A DNA stretch of 64,000 nt from Erodium maritimum (lineage: Eukaryota; Streptophyta; Magnoliopsida; Geraniales; Geraniaceae), in assembly GCA_963921825.1 (NCBI GenBank), contig OY997589.1, forward strand, positions 70,974,523-71,038,522, given 5' to 3'. The position numbers and the translations under genes were made by a program. This document shows positions 1 to 11,206 of this stretch, one piece after another (the first letter of the stretch is position 1; each line of letters starts with the position of its first letter). The notes beneath the pieces were generated by a model. The model was not told the DNA's origin, searched no databases, and was given only the letters and a program-made list of their open reading frames with translations.

Positions 1-88
1 TTTTAACAATGGATGGATGAGATGCAATTGATTTGTTGACTGCAAAAAAAACAGCACTTTTTAATAAGTGGTAAGGGTTTTTTAGTAA

Positions 89-1375
89 CAATAGAGACGT
101 CGCCCCTACTTCTAAAAAACCCTAGCTCCTCTTCACTATCGTAGACGTCGCCGGCGGCGGCTTGTGTGGCTTCGGCCAACACAGTCGTCGGTGGCCCTTC
201 TCCATCTCCCCCATATTCTCTTCCCCTCGATCTAAGCATGCGCCTCCCTCTCGGATTTGGTCTAACCGAACCCTCTGTTCAGTCGCACAGGACGGATTTG
301 TGTTCTGCTGCTGCCCCACCGCCCCCACTCCCCGCGTGTACATGTTCGCCGATCTTCTCAGATTAGATCAGGGAGTTGGGTCTTCACCGGTAGCTATTGT
401 CCGTCATTTTTTGGTGTCGTGTGTGCTGATAGTTTGTTTGACTGAGTCGTGTTCGCCGGCGTAGGTTGAGGTGGTTGAAACTGGCCCTGTTGTCTGTTTC
501 GTTGGGTGTAGTGCAGGCATGTTTCAGGTTTGGTTTCTTGCCCATCTGCGTAATAAATGGTGCAAATCAATTTTGGTTGTAGATGACGCTGTATTTGGAT
601 GCAATTCTCATTGATTGGTTATGGAGGTGTCTTTTGTTAGGTTAATTTGACCCGTGAGTGGTCTCGTATCTGTTGGAAGTATTTGTTCCGGCTATTGCAT
701 ATTGGGTGTGGTTTTGAGGTCAGATTGGTTTCGTGGGTTAGGTGTGGTCAACGAATCAAGCAAATTGGGTGAGTTCTTTGGAAGGGTTTGATTGTTCTAT
801 ATCAGGAATCGAGACCGTTTCAATGGTAGTTTCCACTCCTTAATTTGTGGGGAGGTCGGTTGTTTTGTTGGGTTAGTGGTTTTTGTTCTGGTTACCGAAT
901 GATTGGAAGTTCCGAGTAGTTCATGTCCGGTGTTGGATGAGGCTATGTTAGTTATTGGGACCGTTCAATCCTCGCGCTTTGCTCTCAGATGGAGGAGGTC
1001 TCGATGATCAAGTATCGAGGTCGTTTCATTTTGAAGCAGTACGAGCCGAAAGAGGTCCCGATGGTTCTGTTGCAGGAATCGAGACCGTTTGGTCTGTTCG
1101 TTGGTAACTCAGGTTTAGGTGACGTGGTTCGCGAATAAAGTTACTTTCAAGACTTATGAAGTGGTACGAGGGTAGTCTCGAACTTTGTCTGCTTTTTGTG
1201 GTTTATTTGTGGGCTGCGTCCCTATTGTTTCTTTTTGTTTTGGTTCTGTCTTTTTCCTTGTTGCTCCTTTGAGCTGTTTTAGGCTTGGGACGATCCTTTT
1301 CTGAGGTTGATCTCCTACCTTGTTTTCCCGACTCAGAAAAGCAAAGGTTTAATAAATTTTCACTTATAAAAAAAA
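89..1375 (+). mobile_element. Non-coding poly(A) retroposon (LINE-like, non-autonomous)
   Basis: No convincing protein is encoded; the short ORFs are chance frames in GT-rich DNA. The 5' end is pyrimidine- and GC-rich, with a CCCTAGC motif and CGCCGGCGG, like plant LINE leaders. The 3' end reads AATAAATTTTCACTTATAAAAAAAA, split here as AATAAATTTT then CACTTATAAAAAAAA, which is a typical retroposon tail with poly(A). The flanks are GGTTTTTTAGTAA (76-88) and GGTTTTTTTTAGTAA (1377-1391), identical except for T-run length, so they look like a target-site duplication. AATCGAGACCGTTT occurs twice inside (about 808 and 1078). The TSD and tail are seen; assignment to LINE machinery is inference. A decayed host UTR or pseudogene is the main alternative. 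Confidence 0.45.
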
Positions 1376-1393
1376 TGGTTTTTTTTAGTAAAA

Positions 1394-2697
1394 CCATCAT
1401 TTTTTTTACCAATTCACTAATTTAATTTTTCCCGCTTCGTTTGAACTCTGATTGGCTTCAAACTTGGGCCATTAGTTTTGTTTTTTCAAGGGCTTTCTAT
1501 CAAGATCAGTCATGAATATATTTTGAAGCACGAAAAAAAAAAATTATTTCGGGCCTGATTTTTAAAAAAAAGTTAAGTCTGGGTAATTTTTATGAACACT
1601 ATACACTGGGTTTATGAACACTATACACTGGGTTTATCAACACTGAACACTAGTTTTATCACCTCATTTTCCAAAATCGAACATGATTTTTTATGAACAT
1701 TAAGCACTAGTTTTATCAACACTAAACTTTATGTTTATCATTAAATTACATGTGTTTTTATCATCCCATCACATGTTTTTTTATCAACACTAACCTCTAG
1801 GTTATCACCCTTATTTCGGGGCTGATTTTAAAAAATAGTTAAGTCTGGGTAATTTTTATCAACACTATACACTGGTTTATCAACACTATACACTGGGTTT
1901 ATCAACACTAAACACTAGTTTTATCACCTCATTTTCCAAAATTGAACATGATTTTTATCACATCATCACATGTTTTTTTATGAACACTAAGCACTAGTTT
2001 TATCAACACTAAACACTATGTTTATCATTAAATTACATGTGTTTTTATCATCCCATCACATGTTTTTTTATCAACACTAAACTCTAGGTTATCACCCTTA
2101 TTTTGGGGCTGATTTTTTTTAAAAAGTTAAGTCTGGGTAATTTTTATCAACACTTATACACTGGGTTTATCAACACTATACACTGGTTTTATCAACACTG
2201 AACACTAGTTTTATCACCTCATTTTCCAAAACCGAACATGATCTTTATCACCTCATCACATGCTTTTTTTATGAACACTAAGCACTAGTTTTATCAACAC
2301 TAAACACTATGTTTATCATTAAATTACATGTGTTTTTATCATCCCATCACATGTTTTTTTATCAACACTAAACTCTACTTTATCACCCTTATTTTTAATT
2401 GACCACGACTTTTATCACCTCATTATCTGTTTTTTATCACCCCAACACATGTTTTTTATCAACATTTAGCACAAGTTTGATACCCCGATATAAAAAATTT
2501 ATTAGTGAAGATTTATCAACACTCAACATTGTTTTTATCACCCCAATATAACTTTTTATTTTCGTACTTCAAAATATATTCATGACTGATCTTGATTTAA
2601 AGCCATTGGAAAAAAATATTGGCGTAAGTTTGAAGCTAATCGGAGTTGAAACGAAGCGGGAATGATTAAATTAGTGAATTGTTGAACAAAAAAATGG
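1394..2697. mobile_element. Terminal-inverted-repeat element (MITE/MULE-like) with internal tandem repeats
   Basis: The left end (about 1394-1535) is the imperfect reverse complement of the right end (about 2560-2697). Shared blocks are CCAT plus a T-run, CAATTCACTAATTTAAT, CCCGCTTCGTTT, GGCTTCAAACTT and GATCAGTCATGAATATAT. The TIRs are therefore about 130 bp, as in Mutator-like elements. There is no ORF, so it is non-autonomous. The interior is an AT-rich array of TTTATCAACACTAAACACTAG-like words. No clean TSD was found, because the retroposon at 89-1375 abuts the left end. A second copy, right half only, lies at 7845-8340. Confidence 0.55.
1544..2388 (+). repeat. Three tandem units of about 267-291 bp inside the TIR element
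   Basis: The units start at 1544, 1811 and 2098, each at TTATTTYGGG followed by CTGATTTT and AGTTAAGTCTGGGTAATTTTTAT. Each then carries repeated words of the form TTTATCAACACTAAACACTAG and a TTTTATCACCTCATTTTCC block. Unit lengths are about 267, 287 and 291 bp. The nested short words mean the array repeats at two scales. Confidence 0.75.
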
Positions 2698-2988
2698 ACA
2701 CTTGTCCACATGGCACCATGCTATTACAATTATGCCCTTGCTTGTGTGAGAAAGGAAGAAAGTGGCGTGAGATTTGGTGGAATTGGGGTGATGATGTGGC
2801 ATTATGGTGAATGTTGGATCTAAAGGGTGTGTGGCTAGGATTGGTTCACACAATTTTTAGGATAAGAGGGGTTTCTATTAGATTTCTCCTCTAGTTGAAG
2901 GAAAAAATGATAGAAATTTAATGATGTTTTGTTTTGAGACTTGGGAGTACCACATCGATAAAAAAGAAAAATATATATTCTCCCATGC
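2698..2988 (+). repeat. Flank shared with the second TIR-element copy, then spacer
   Basis: From about 2698 (GGACACTTGTCCACATGGCACC) to about 2892 (GATTTCTCCT) this matches 8352-8552 with substitutions and small indels. The repeated unit therefore extends some 200 bp past the right TIR. 2893-2988 is AT-rich spacer with no recognised gene. Confidence 0.5.
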
Positions 2989-3370
2989 TAATTATAAAAG
3001 GGGATCAAAAAAAGCTCTCTTCTACCTCCAGGTGAGGTCCCCTCTACCCTAGCTAGGATTCACCGTCGTTGTCACTGCTGCTTCCCGTCGATCACAGCCT
3101 CCTTCCTCGCTCTCACTGTCACCATCACGCAGCCGCCGGCCTCGCCTACTGCTCCACGTTGCTTCTGTACGGTTTCGTTCTCTACTCCCGGTTCTCGACT
3201 ACTTCGGCGGCGACTCCTCTTGAGTCATCTTGTGCGGAGTAAGGTTTTAGGAACATCGGCCGGCGTCCGTGGTGCCTCGTCGTGCTGCCTCGCTGATCCT
3301 CTGACGTCCGGGACGTCCTCAGGTACCGTCGTTGCTGATATGTTTGTTAGGGTACATTTTTTGTGTTTGA

Positions 3371-4519
3371 ATGGCGATTATGCTAGCCTGGAATTGCCAG
3401 GGATTGGGAACGGATCATAACCGTCGCCAGTTGAAGGATTTGGTGAACCGTTACAAACCTGATCTATTGTTTCTTACCGAAACTTGGCATGTTGATTCTT
3501 GGAATTCGAGGTCCCGACTTTCTATTCTCCGCAGGACATTAGGTTTTCATGGCGGTACAGGGATTCCGGGTATTGTCCCAAAGGTAGCTCCGGGCCTTCG
3601 CCCCTCGTCGAACAAAGGGGGGGTCATGCTCATGTGGTCTGCGAAATGTAATGTGAATGTCTTATCGATACATCAATCCCATATAGGAATAGTGGTCCAC
3701 TTTGGGCAGGAGCCACCCTTACGGTTTACAGGCATTTATGGGGAACCAGCTTGGGAGAACAGACATATGACTTGGGACAATCTAAGGCAGCTGGCCACAG
3801 TCTCGGCCCCGATGGAGTGGGTTCTTATGGGGGATTTCAACGGTATCCTCAGCCCTTCGGAAAAAAGAGGTGGTCAAGCGTATCCCATATCCCTCATGCA
3901 GGGGTTTCAACAGGCCATCTTGGATATTGAAGTGGAGGAGGTGACATTACAAGGTTATGAGTTCACGTGGTCCCGTGGACATGACCCAGAAACGCAGGTG
4001 GAAAGTCAACTGGACAGGGTCTTTATTTCTCCTCAAGCTCGTCTCCGATTCCGGGACGTGTCCATACAGAATTTGGGAGTGTCAACCTCGGACCACAAGC
4101 CCATTCTACTCCAGCTTCAGAAGGAACAGGTGGAACGCCAGCCTCGACATTTCCGATTCGAGAACATGTGGTTAGAACATCATGAGTGTGGTACTTTGGT
4201 CCAATCTGAAAGGGGTCAGCCGGGAAACCGCCACATAAAGCATCATATCAAGGATATTGGCACCTCGTTGGATGAATGGGGACAGACGGTTTATCGGGAC
4301 CACATCAATCAGATCAGGCATCTACCGAGGAGATTAGTTGAGCTCAATGGCCGGACTGATAGACAAAGAATCAAACTTCGTCTGGCACTCCAGAGACAGT
4401 ATAACACGGCCTTAGCAAAACAGGAACAGTTCTGGTGTCCGAGAGCTAAACACGAAATTCTTCAAGAGATCAGCTACGAAGCGACAGGCCAAAAACAAGT
4501 TGAAATCTCTGGTCAATGA
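3371..4519 (+). pseudogene. LINE ORF2 part 1: endonuclease and linker
   Basis: This is the N-terminal endonuclease/exonuclease/phosphatase domain of LINE ORF2, which nicks target DNA to prime reverse transcription. Recognisable motifs are LAWNCQGLG near residue 5 (catalytic N), FLTETW (catalytic E), YGEPAW, MGDFNGILSPSEK (D and N), and the C-terminal STSDHKPILL with the catalytic SDH. The ATG at 3371 gives the usual LINE start, MAIMLAWNCQG. The frame ends near 4519 and the reverse transcriptase continues in another frame from 4500, so a frameshift lies near 4500. Confidence 0.85.
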
Positions 4520-5447
4520 TGCAGGGGTGGAACTACAGTGGCATACAGGAATGAGTGAGTTGATACATTCTTATTTTGTCGATATCTTTACGGCAGGCGA
4601 TATCGAGGACTATGATCTCCCCATGCCAGTCCCCCTTATGATCAACCCGGCACAAAATCTACAGCTGACCAGAAGGGTAACAGATGCGGAAGTGCGTCAT
4701 GTAGTGTTTCAGATGGGACCATCGAAGTCTCCGGGCCACGACGGTCTCAACCCGAAATTCTTCCAACATTTTTGGGATACGTTGGATCCGGAAGTTATGG
4801 ATTTTGTCCGAACTGCAGTAGCAACGTATACCATTGACCAGGACGTCAACAAAACCACTCTGGCCTTGATTCCAAAGATTTCAGGGGCAAAGAAGATTAC
4901 AGAGCTGCGGCCGATTGCCCTCTGCAACGTTATCTTTAGAATTCTCTCTAAAGTTCTGGCGAATCGGTTAAAACCACTCCTGGAGCCGATTATCTCTACA
5001 AATCAAGGAGCGTTTGTGCCAGGCAGACATATCCAGGACGATGTAACTATCTCCTATGAAATTATACATACTCTCCGGCGCATAACGCAAGGAAAAGGGG
5101 GATTTATGGCCTTGAAACTTGACATGAGTAAGGCCTATGATAAAGTGGAATGGTCCTTTCTGCTATCTATGATGGGGGCCTTTGGTTTTGATATGGGGTG
5201 GCGGGCTATGGTTTTAGCGTGTATGCGTTCTATTCAGTACACAATGAGCTCATATGGGAAGCATACGTCGTCATTCACCGCAGGGAGGGGTATTCGACAA
5301 GGCGACCCTTTATCCCCATATCTTTTCTTATTTTGTATGGAGGGTCTGTCTCGTATGCTCAGCCACGCAGAGAGGGCTGGAAAGATTCACGGAGTGTCGG
5401 TGGCCAGAGGTGCACCACTAGTATCTCATATATTTTTTTGCGGATGA
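4500..5447 (+). pseudogene. LINE ORF2 part 2: reverse transcriptase, fingers and palm
   Basis: Non-LTR reverse transcriptase. Seen are GPSKSPGHDGLNPKFFQHFW, LIPKISGAKKITELRPIALCN, LDMSKAYDKVEW (catalytic D) and GIRQGDPLSPYLF. The frame collapses at SHIFFCG-stop, exactly where FADD (the catalytic Asp pair) should follow. A run of seven T at 5433-5439 shifts the frame, and the following frame reads ADDCYIFCRA. This single-base slip alone would remove catalysis. The next LINE block is at 5440-6690. Confidence 0.85.
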
Positions 5448-6690
5448 CTGCTATATATTCTGCAGGGCGGACCCGGAGAAGGCGACCCATCTGAATCAGA
5501 TCCTTCATACGTTCGGTCGTCTTTCGGTCCACGTCATCAACAAAGGCAAATCATCCATTTTTTTCAGCACCAACACACCTCTGGCAAGCAGATCGGCCTA
5601 CTGTGGTATTTTAGGGATACAGGAAATCTCTGGTCCGACTAAGTATCTGGGGGTCCCCAATATGTTGGGACTAAGAAAAGGCCAGAGTCTCCAGTTCCTG
5701 TGTGACCGAATCGTGGCCAAGATTGGAACTTGGGACGGTCAGATGCTATCTGCAGGGGGAAAGGAGGTGATGATATGTTCAGTTCTCCAAGCTATGCCGA
5801 TTTATGCGATGAGCGTTTTCTTACTACCAAGGTAATCTATCAATAAGATACATGTCGCGCTAGCTCGATATTAGTGGACGGGCACCCCCAGAGGCATAAA
5901 ACCGAATATATGGCACGACTGGGCGAAAATATGCAGGCCAAAGGAGTATGGCGGAATGGGCTTCTGGGACATGAGAGATATGAACATTGCAATGCTGGAA
6001 AAAATGGGGTGGAAACTACTAACCCAGCCAGATTGCTTGGTTGCCCGCATCCTCAAGGCAAGGTATTTCCCGAAGGGTGACTTCCTCTCGGCGGAAGGTG
6101 GAAATGGACTCAGTCAGATCTGGACGGGTTTTCGTGCAACTCAGGGTTTACTTTGGTAGGGATTGATTCGGACTATTGGTGATGGCTGCTCTACTATGGT
6201 AGAGGGCTCCCCGTGGCTCATGGGGAACACCCCGGTCATAACGCTCCATACTTGTATCACTCCGGATCTGAGGGTGTCGGATCTGGCTACGGATAACCAC
6301 CAATGGGACGTCCCGAAACTGCAACAAAACCTCCCTCCGGCCATTGTTGACGACATTTTGCAGGTGCCCCCGTCCCTCCCCCGGCATGTAGACAAATGGT
6401 CCTGGAAGTTTAATATTCGAGGGGTATACTCGGTCAAGGAAGGATACAGGGCATTATCCCGGGAGAATGGTCGTTGGCACATTTCGGTAGGAGCGACAGT
6501 CTGGACGGGCATATGGGATCAGGACATTCAACCTCAAATTAAGGTATTCCTCTGGCGATCTCTTTCTGGCACCCTACAAGTAGCGGTCAATCTTCGGACA
6601 AAATATGTCCCGATTCCAGAGACATGCCAGATGTGTCAACATGCACAAGAGTCTACGGATCACCTCCTCCTCTATTGTCCTTTCGCATGA
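5440..6690 (+). pseudogene. LINE ORF2 part 3: RT catalytic loop, thumb and zinc-binding region
   Basis: Continuation of ORF2 in the shifted frame. ADDCYIFCRA opens the block, then CGILGIQEISGPTKYLGVP and MLSAGGKEVMICSVLQAMP, typical of the RT thumb. A stop follows near 5833. Then come KEYGGMGFWDMRDMNIAML, GNGLSQIW and, after a stop near 6158, WSWKFNIRGVYSVKEGYR. The LINE zinc-binding motif CQMCQHAQESTDHLLLYC is near 6628-6682. Several in-frame stops show long decay. Confidence 0.8.
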
Positions 6691-7452
6691 TCTATATGGG
6701 ATATAGCAGGTATACCGATTCCCATCCCCCCATCCGCCACGTTGCACGACTAGTTAACTACCCTGTTTCTTTTGCCTGATATACTGCTACGGAGCAAAGC
6801 CTGCCTGTTCTTTTGGGAGATATGGAAAGCGAGGAATGATATGGTCTGGGATCAGACTACGTCCAGACCACAAGATGTAATTGCCACGGTCCTCAGTAAC
6901 CAGTGCAGCTGGTCAGAAGCACAGAATGGCCGCCCGAAACCCACTGTTGTTCCCCATTACAGGCAAACAAGATGGAGCCCACCACCCCCTAATTGGCTTA
7001 TGATCGACGTGGATGGTGCAACTTTTGCGGACTCGGGGTAATTTGGGTGGAGTTGGATCTGCAGAATAGAAACGGGTGGGTTCCAGGAAGGGGGAAATGG
7101 ATGTGGGAGTGGTTCGTTAAGCCCCGAATACGCTGAGGCCATGGCGATTTGGCAAGCCATGGAATGGATCCAAGCATCGCGCTCCTTCAGGGTCATTATA
7201 CATAGTGATGCCCTATATCTGGTGCACCTGATCCAAGGAACACACCAGGTTTTCTCCCCTTTGGGCCGGCTGGTAAACGACTGCCGGACCCTGTTAGCTA
7301 CTCTCAAGGATGTTAAACTCGAGTATATCTCTAGGTCAGCGAACGGTGCAGCCCACTGGCTAGCCCGGGAAGCCCGTTCTTCGCTTGACCTTGGGTGGTC
7401 CGGTTTTACTATTTCGGATGCACTTATGTCTATCTTACTACAGTTCAAATAA
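6691..7452 (+). pseudogene. LINE ORF2 part 4: C-terminal RNase H
   Basis: The C-terminal RNase H domain found in several plant L1 lineages removes RNA from the RNA:DNA hybrid. The first acidic residue lies in LMIDVDGATF (about 6998-7027), the second in SPEYAEAMAIWQAM (about 7122-7160), the third in IIHSDALYLV (about 7197), and the last in SANGAAHWLARE (about 7339). Stops occur near 6690, 6750 and 7039. The frame ends naturally at 7452, about 30 bp before the A-run and TSD. Confidence 0.75.
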
Positions 7453-7507
7453 TAAAAGTACGTTCCTCTGTTTCAAAAAAATAGTTATAAAGGGGACAGA
7501 AGAAGCT

Positions 7508-7841
7508 TAAAAATTATATTACTATTGGCAATCCAAATATTGGTATAAATGCTATAAGTTAATAATTTTTTTAGATGTTTTAATTTTTGATTTTGTTTAT
7601 AAAAAAAAAAATCGTTCGCATCGCCACGAGTGGCTGCCACAAGTCCGGGACTCGGGACCGAGCCGCAGCCCACGTCACAGGTTTTCGATAAGTGAGACTC
7701 GGGCCGCGCATCGGCCCATGATTTAGCGGGACGCGGGCCGCGTAAAACGCGTCCCACAATGGGACGGCTCGCGTTCTGCGGCCCGCTAAATTTCGGGCCG
7801 GGACGTGGGCCGCGATGCGGGCCGGCCCGTTGTTCATGCTC
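7508..7841. mobile_element. AT-rich spacer, then GC-rich Harbinger-like terminal fragment
   Basis: 7508-7596 is AT-rich with nothing recognisable. From about 7597 the base composition jumps to very GC-rich, with imperfect inverted blocks (GCGGGACGCGGGCCGCG, GCGGCCCGCTAAATT). It ends at 7841 with GTTGTTCATGCTC followed by TTA. The reverse complement, GAGCATGAACAAC, closely resembles the Harbinger end at 62124 (GAGCATGTACAAC), also next to TTA. The other end is not visible, so this is a partial or highly decayed element. Confidence 0.4.
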
Positions 7842-8640
7842 TTATCAGCACTGAACACTAGTTTTATCACATCGTTTTTCGAAACTGAACATGATTTTTA
7901 TCACCTCATCACATGTTTTTTTATGAACACTAAGCACTAGTTTTATCAACACTAAACACTATGTTTATCACTAAATTACGTGTGCTTTATCACCCCATCA
8001 CATGTTTTTTTATCAACACTAAACTCTAGTTTATCACACTTATTATCAAAATTGAACACGTTTTTTATCACCTCATTAATTGACTTTTATCACCTCAGTA
8101 CATGTTTTTTTTTACCAACATTTAGCACTAGTTTGATACCCCAATATAAAATATTTATTAGTGAAGATTTATCAACACTCAACATTATTTTTATCACCCC
8201 GATATAGCTTTTTATTTTCGTGCTTCAAAATATATTCATGATTGATCTTGATTTAAAGCCCTTGGAAAAAGAAAAATATTGGTGCAAGTTTGAAGACAAT
8301 CAGTGTTCAAACGAAGCGGGGAAAATTAAATTAGTGAATTGGTAAAAAAAATATGGACACTTGTCCACATTGCACCATGTTATTACAATTATGCCCTTAC
8401 TTGTGTGAGAAAGGTTGAAACTGACGTGAAATTGGGGTGAAATTGGGTGATGATGTGACATCTTGATGAATGTTGGATCAAAGGTGTGTGTGGTTAAGAT
8501 GAGTTCTCATGGTTACTTAGATAAGAGAAGTTTCTAGCCGATTTCTCCTTCACGCTAATATTCATTCTTTGTTCAAAATTGGTATTTTTTTCTTTTGGTT
8601 ACATATTTGTGGACTTGGTGTGATAATCGTTTTGGCAGCC
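7842..8640. mobile_element. Second, left-truncated TIR-element copy plus flank
   Basis: 7845-8200 repeats the TTTATCAACACTAAACACT-type words. 8200-8358 matches the right TIR of the first element (TTCAAAATATATTCATGA, AACGAAGCGGGG, TTAAATTAGTGAATTGG). 8352-8552 matches the flank at 2698-2892. The left TIR and part of the tandem array are missing where the GC-rich fragment ends. 8553-8640 leads into the Copia-A gag with no LTR or primer-binding site seen. Confidence 0.5.
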
Positions 8641-9378
8641 ATGACATCTCACCCACATCCGCTTGGCCATTCCCATGTCCTTGAAATGGAGAAATAACAT
8701 TATTCTTTATGGGCGGAGTTGTTAAAGATCCATTTCAGAGCATTTCAAGTTACTCACCATATTCTTCCTGACATTGAAGCCTCGAATACATCCTCGAAGG
8801 AAAACATCCATGTTATAGCTGATAGGAGCACCATCACCGGAGCCACCGAAGTTGTTTCCCTCATTTCCTTTTCGACCTCAACTCAGGTTTTCGATTTCTC
8901 TACCACTCATAATACTGAGTTATGGTTTCATGTTGATGCGGTTGTTCTTCAATGGGTTTATTGAACCATTTTCGGTGATATCTTACAAACAATCATCTAA
9001 CCGGACACCATTGTTGCTCGAACATGGTCTGTGTTGCGGAGTATATTTTAAAACAATCGCCACACTCGGATTGTCCACCTTGAAAATTAGTTGTCCAACA
9101 TGAGGTTAGATGCTTTTACTAGTATTTCATCTTACTGTCATGAGCTAAAGTCAATTACAGATCAACTCACTAATGTCGAGGCTCTTGTGTCTAATAATCT
9201 ATTAGTTCTGCAAATGGTCACGGGGATAACCTCTGCCAATGATAATGTTGCTGCCCTCATTCAACAACGAGACCCTTTACATGTATTTCAAGAAGCTCGA
9301 TCTCAACTTCTACTATACGGAAGAAGAAGCAGACCCCCATCTTGGGAGCTCCATCTACTCTTGTGTCGCATGTCATAG
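8641..9378 (+). pseudogene. Copia-A gag (UBN2-type)
   Basis: The gag start is ATG at 8641 (MTSHPHPLGHSHVLEMEK), with a stop near 8695. The frame then resumes as WAELLKIHFRAFQVTHHILPD. Later frames hold DAVVLQWVY, YCHELKSITDQLTNVEALVS and LVLQMVTGIT, the usual UBN2/retrotransposon gag signature. At least two frame changes and several stops are present. Capsid-like gag would package the RNA; this copy cannot. Confidence 0.7.
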
Positions 9379-9862
9379 AGAAGGAAGTGGGGAATGGTAA
9401 TTTTGCTAGTCGGAATCAGCGTGGCCGACGTCAGGTACATTCTGGTCGTGGACGGAACAAAAGCAACGACGGACATGGAAGCCAATTTCGATCGAAGTAG
9501 AGTGCTAATTGAGGTAACATGTCTGCTACTAATTTTGGCCCGATTTTACCTTCTCATTTCTTTTAGCCTGGTATGGCTCCTTGGTAGTTTGGGCCTTGCC
9601 TTTATTCTACATAGGAATCTTGGGACGGTCAGGTTGGTCAGTCACGGGCCTCTTGGGCTGGCGCGCACGGCCTAGCTCCTTCCAGCACTAGTAGTAACGC
9701 GTCTTAGTCAGGTCACGCGCAAGGACTACTTAGTCCACCTCCTAAATCACGTGGTCAGGCAGCTTCTCCACAACACAATTCATCCCACTCTTACTTCATC
9801 TATGGTCCTACATCTCGAGCTGAACATAACGTCCAACAAATACTAATACCACGATCAACTCT

Positions 9863-10138
9863 ATGACGGTAAGTCCACCCGACCAATGGTACATGGACTC
9901 AAGTGCGACCTCTCATATGACCTCACACTCAGGTGGTCTTCATTCTTATTTTTATTCGAACTCTAATCATCTTGTTGTGCTAGGGAATGGTAATCACATT
10001 CCAATTGTGGGTTATGGTAGTGCATCGTTAACACTCGACCATCCTTCTCTGACCTTGACTGAGTTATTCATGCTCCTAACATTATTAAGAATCTTGCTTA
10101 TGTACGCAGTTTCGTCAGATAATAATGTTTTTTGTTGA
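9863..10138 (+). pseudogene. Copia-A protease remnant
   Basis: QWYMDSSATSHMT is the copia aspartic-protease active-site region (normally D-S-G-A or similar), followed by LVVLGNGNHIPIVGYG. The frame ends near 10138. The preceding interval, 9379-9862, is the degenerate gag C-terminus without a clear zinc knuckle. Confidence 0.65.
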
Positions 10139-11206
10139 ATTTGGTCGGTTTGATTTCTCTATGAAGAACGTCCAGACGGGCCAAGCTATGCTGAGATATA
10201 ATAGCTCAGGAGATCTTTATCATGTGTCTTCGTTGTCTTCCTCGTCCCAAGGTACAACGTATTCATTTTTGGCTTCCTCTCTGTCTCTCTGGCACTTGAG
10301 GTTGGGTCATCCCGGTGCCTTGGTCTTTGATGCCCTTCGACGTAATAATCGGGTCCATTGTGGATCACAATTTAGTTCTTTTTGTCAGCCTTGTGCACTT
10401 GGGAAAAACAGTAAATTACCTTTCCAGTTGTCTCGTTCTTGTATTTTTGTTCCCTTTGATATTATTCATGGGGACTTATGGACATCAACTATTTAAGTTC
10501 TCTAGAACATCGTTATTATTTATTATTAGTTTATGATTTTAGTAATTTTGTATGAACTTTCCCGTTACACTCTAAATCTCAAGTATATTATGTTCTCGAA
10601 TCTTTTCACTCTTGTGTTCGTACTCAGATTAGGACTTTCATTAAAGTGTTCCAATTTGACGATAAGAGGGAGTTCGACAGTGGATCGTTTCAAAAACTCT
10701 ACTCGGATTTTGGCATGCTCTTTTGTTTCTCATGCCCGTATACCTCTCCTCAAAATGGACGCACATAACGTAAATTTTGCACTATTAATAATATAATTCG
10801 TACAATTCTGGTACACTCATATATTCCTCCTAAACTTTGGCATTTTTCTTTGTCTATGTCTACTTATTTGCATAATATTCTTCCATCTAAGTCTCTTAAT
10901 TTTCTTAGTCCCACCCATTATTTAATCTCTCTCATTCCATCTTATGATCACTTACATATGTTTGGGTGTGCGTGCTTTCCCCTTCATCATGTTGTTTCGA
11001 TTCACAAATTGTATTCTCGTTCTGTTCCATGTGTACTCTTAGGCTTTCCATCTCAAAATCGTGAATTCATATGCTTTGACCCAAAGGCAAATCGAATCAT
11101 TGTTGCACAACATGTTCTCTTTGACGAAACGGTGTTCCATTTTTCTACTGGTCCTTCCTCACCTAATGCATATGATTTTCTAGATCTATCTACCCTCTTT
11201 TTTTAG
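10125..11206 (+). pseudogene. Copia-A integrase remnant
   Basis: The pre-integrase HHCC region is visible as LWHLRLGHPG and FCQPCALGKN, followed by FDIIHGDLW, where the first catalytic Asp sits in HGD. The catalytic core from about 10497 to 10796 is scrambled across frames. The C-terminal part reads YDHLHMFGCACFPL, RSVPCVLLGFPSQNREFICFD and RIIVAQHVLFDE, the usual copia integrase tail. Confidence 0.65.

Larger units (their letters stand above)
3017..7481 (+). mobile_element. L1-type LINE, ORF2-only, degenerate
   Basis: It is bounded by a diverged TSD, TAATTATAAAAGGGGATC... (2989-3016) and TAGTTATAAAGGGGACAG... (7482-7507), with a short A-run at 7475-7481. The leader (3017-3370) starts CTCTTCTACCTCC and is followed directly by ORF2; no ORF1 (DUF4283/zinc-knuckle) sequence is present. 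Domain order is apurinic endonuclease, reverse transcriptase, CCHC-type zinc finger, RNase H, all on the plus strand. The coding region is broken by at least two frameshifts and several stops. Its first bases match the start of the retroposon at 32851, so the true 5' end seems to be present rather than a truncation. Confidence 0.85.

Noticed and set aside
162-464. 100-codon plus-strand ORF near the window start
   Set aside because: GC-rich chance frame within a TSD-flanked non-coding retroposon; overlapping frames equally long on both strands.
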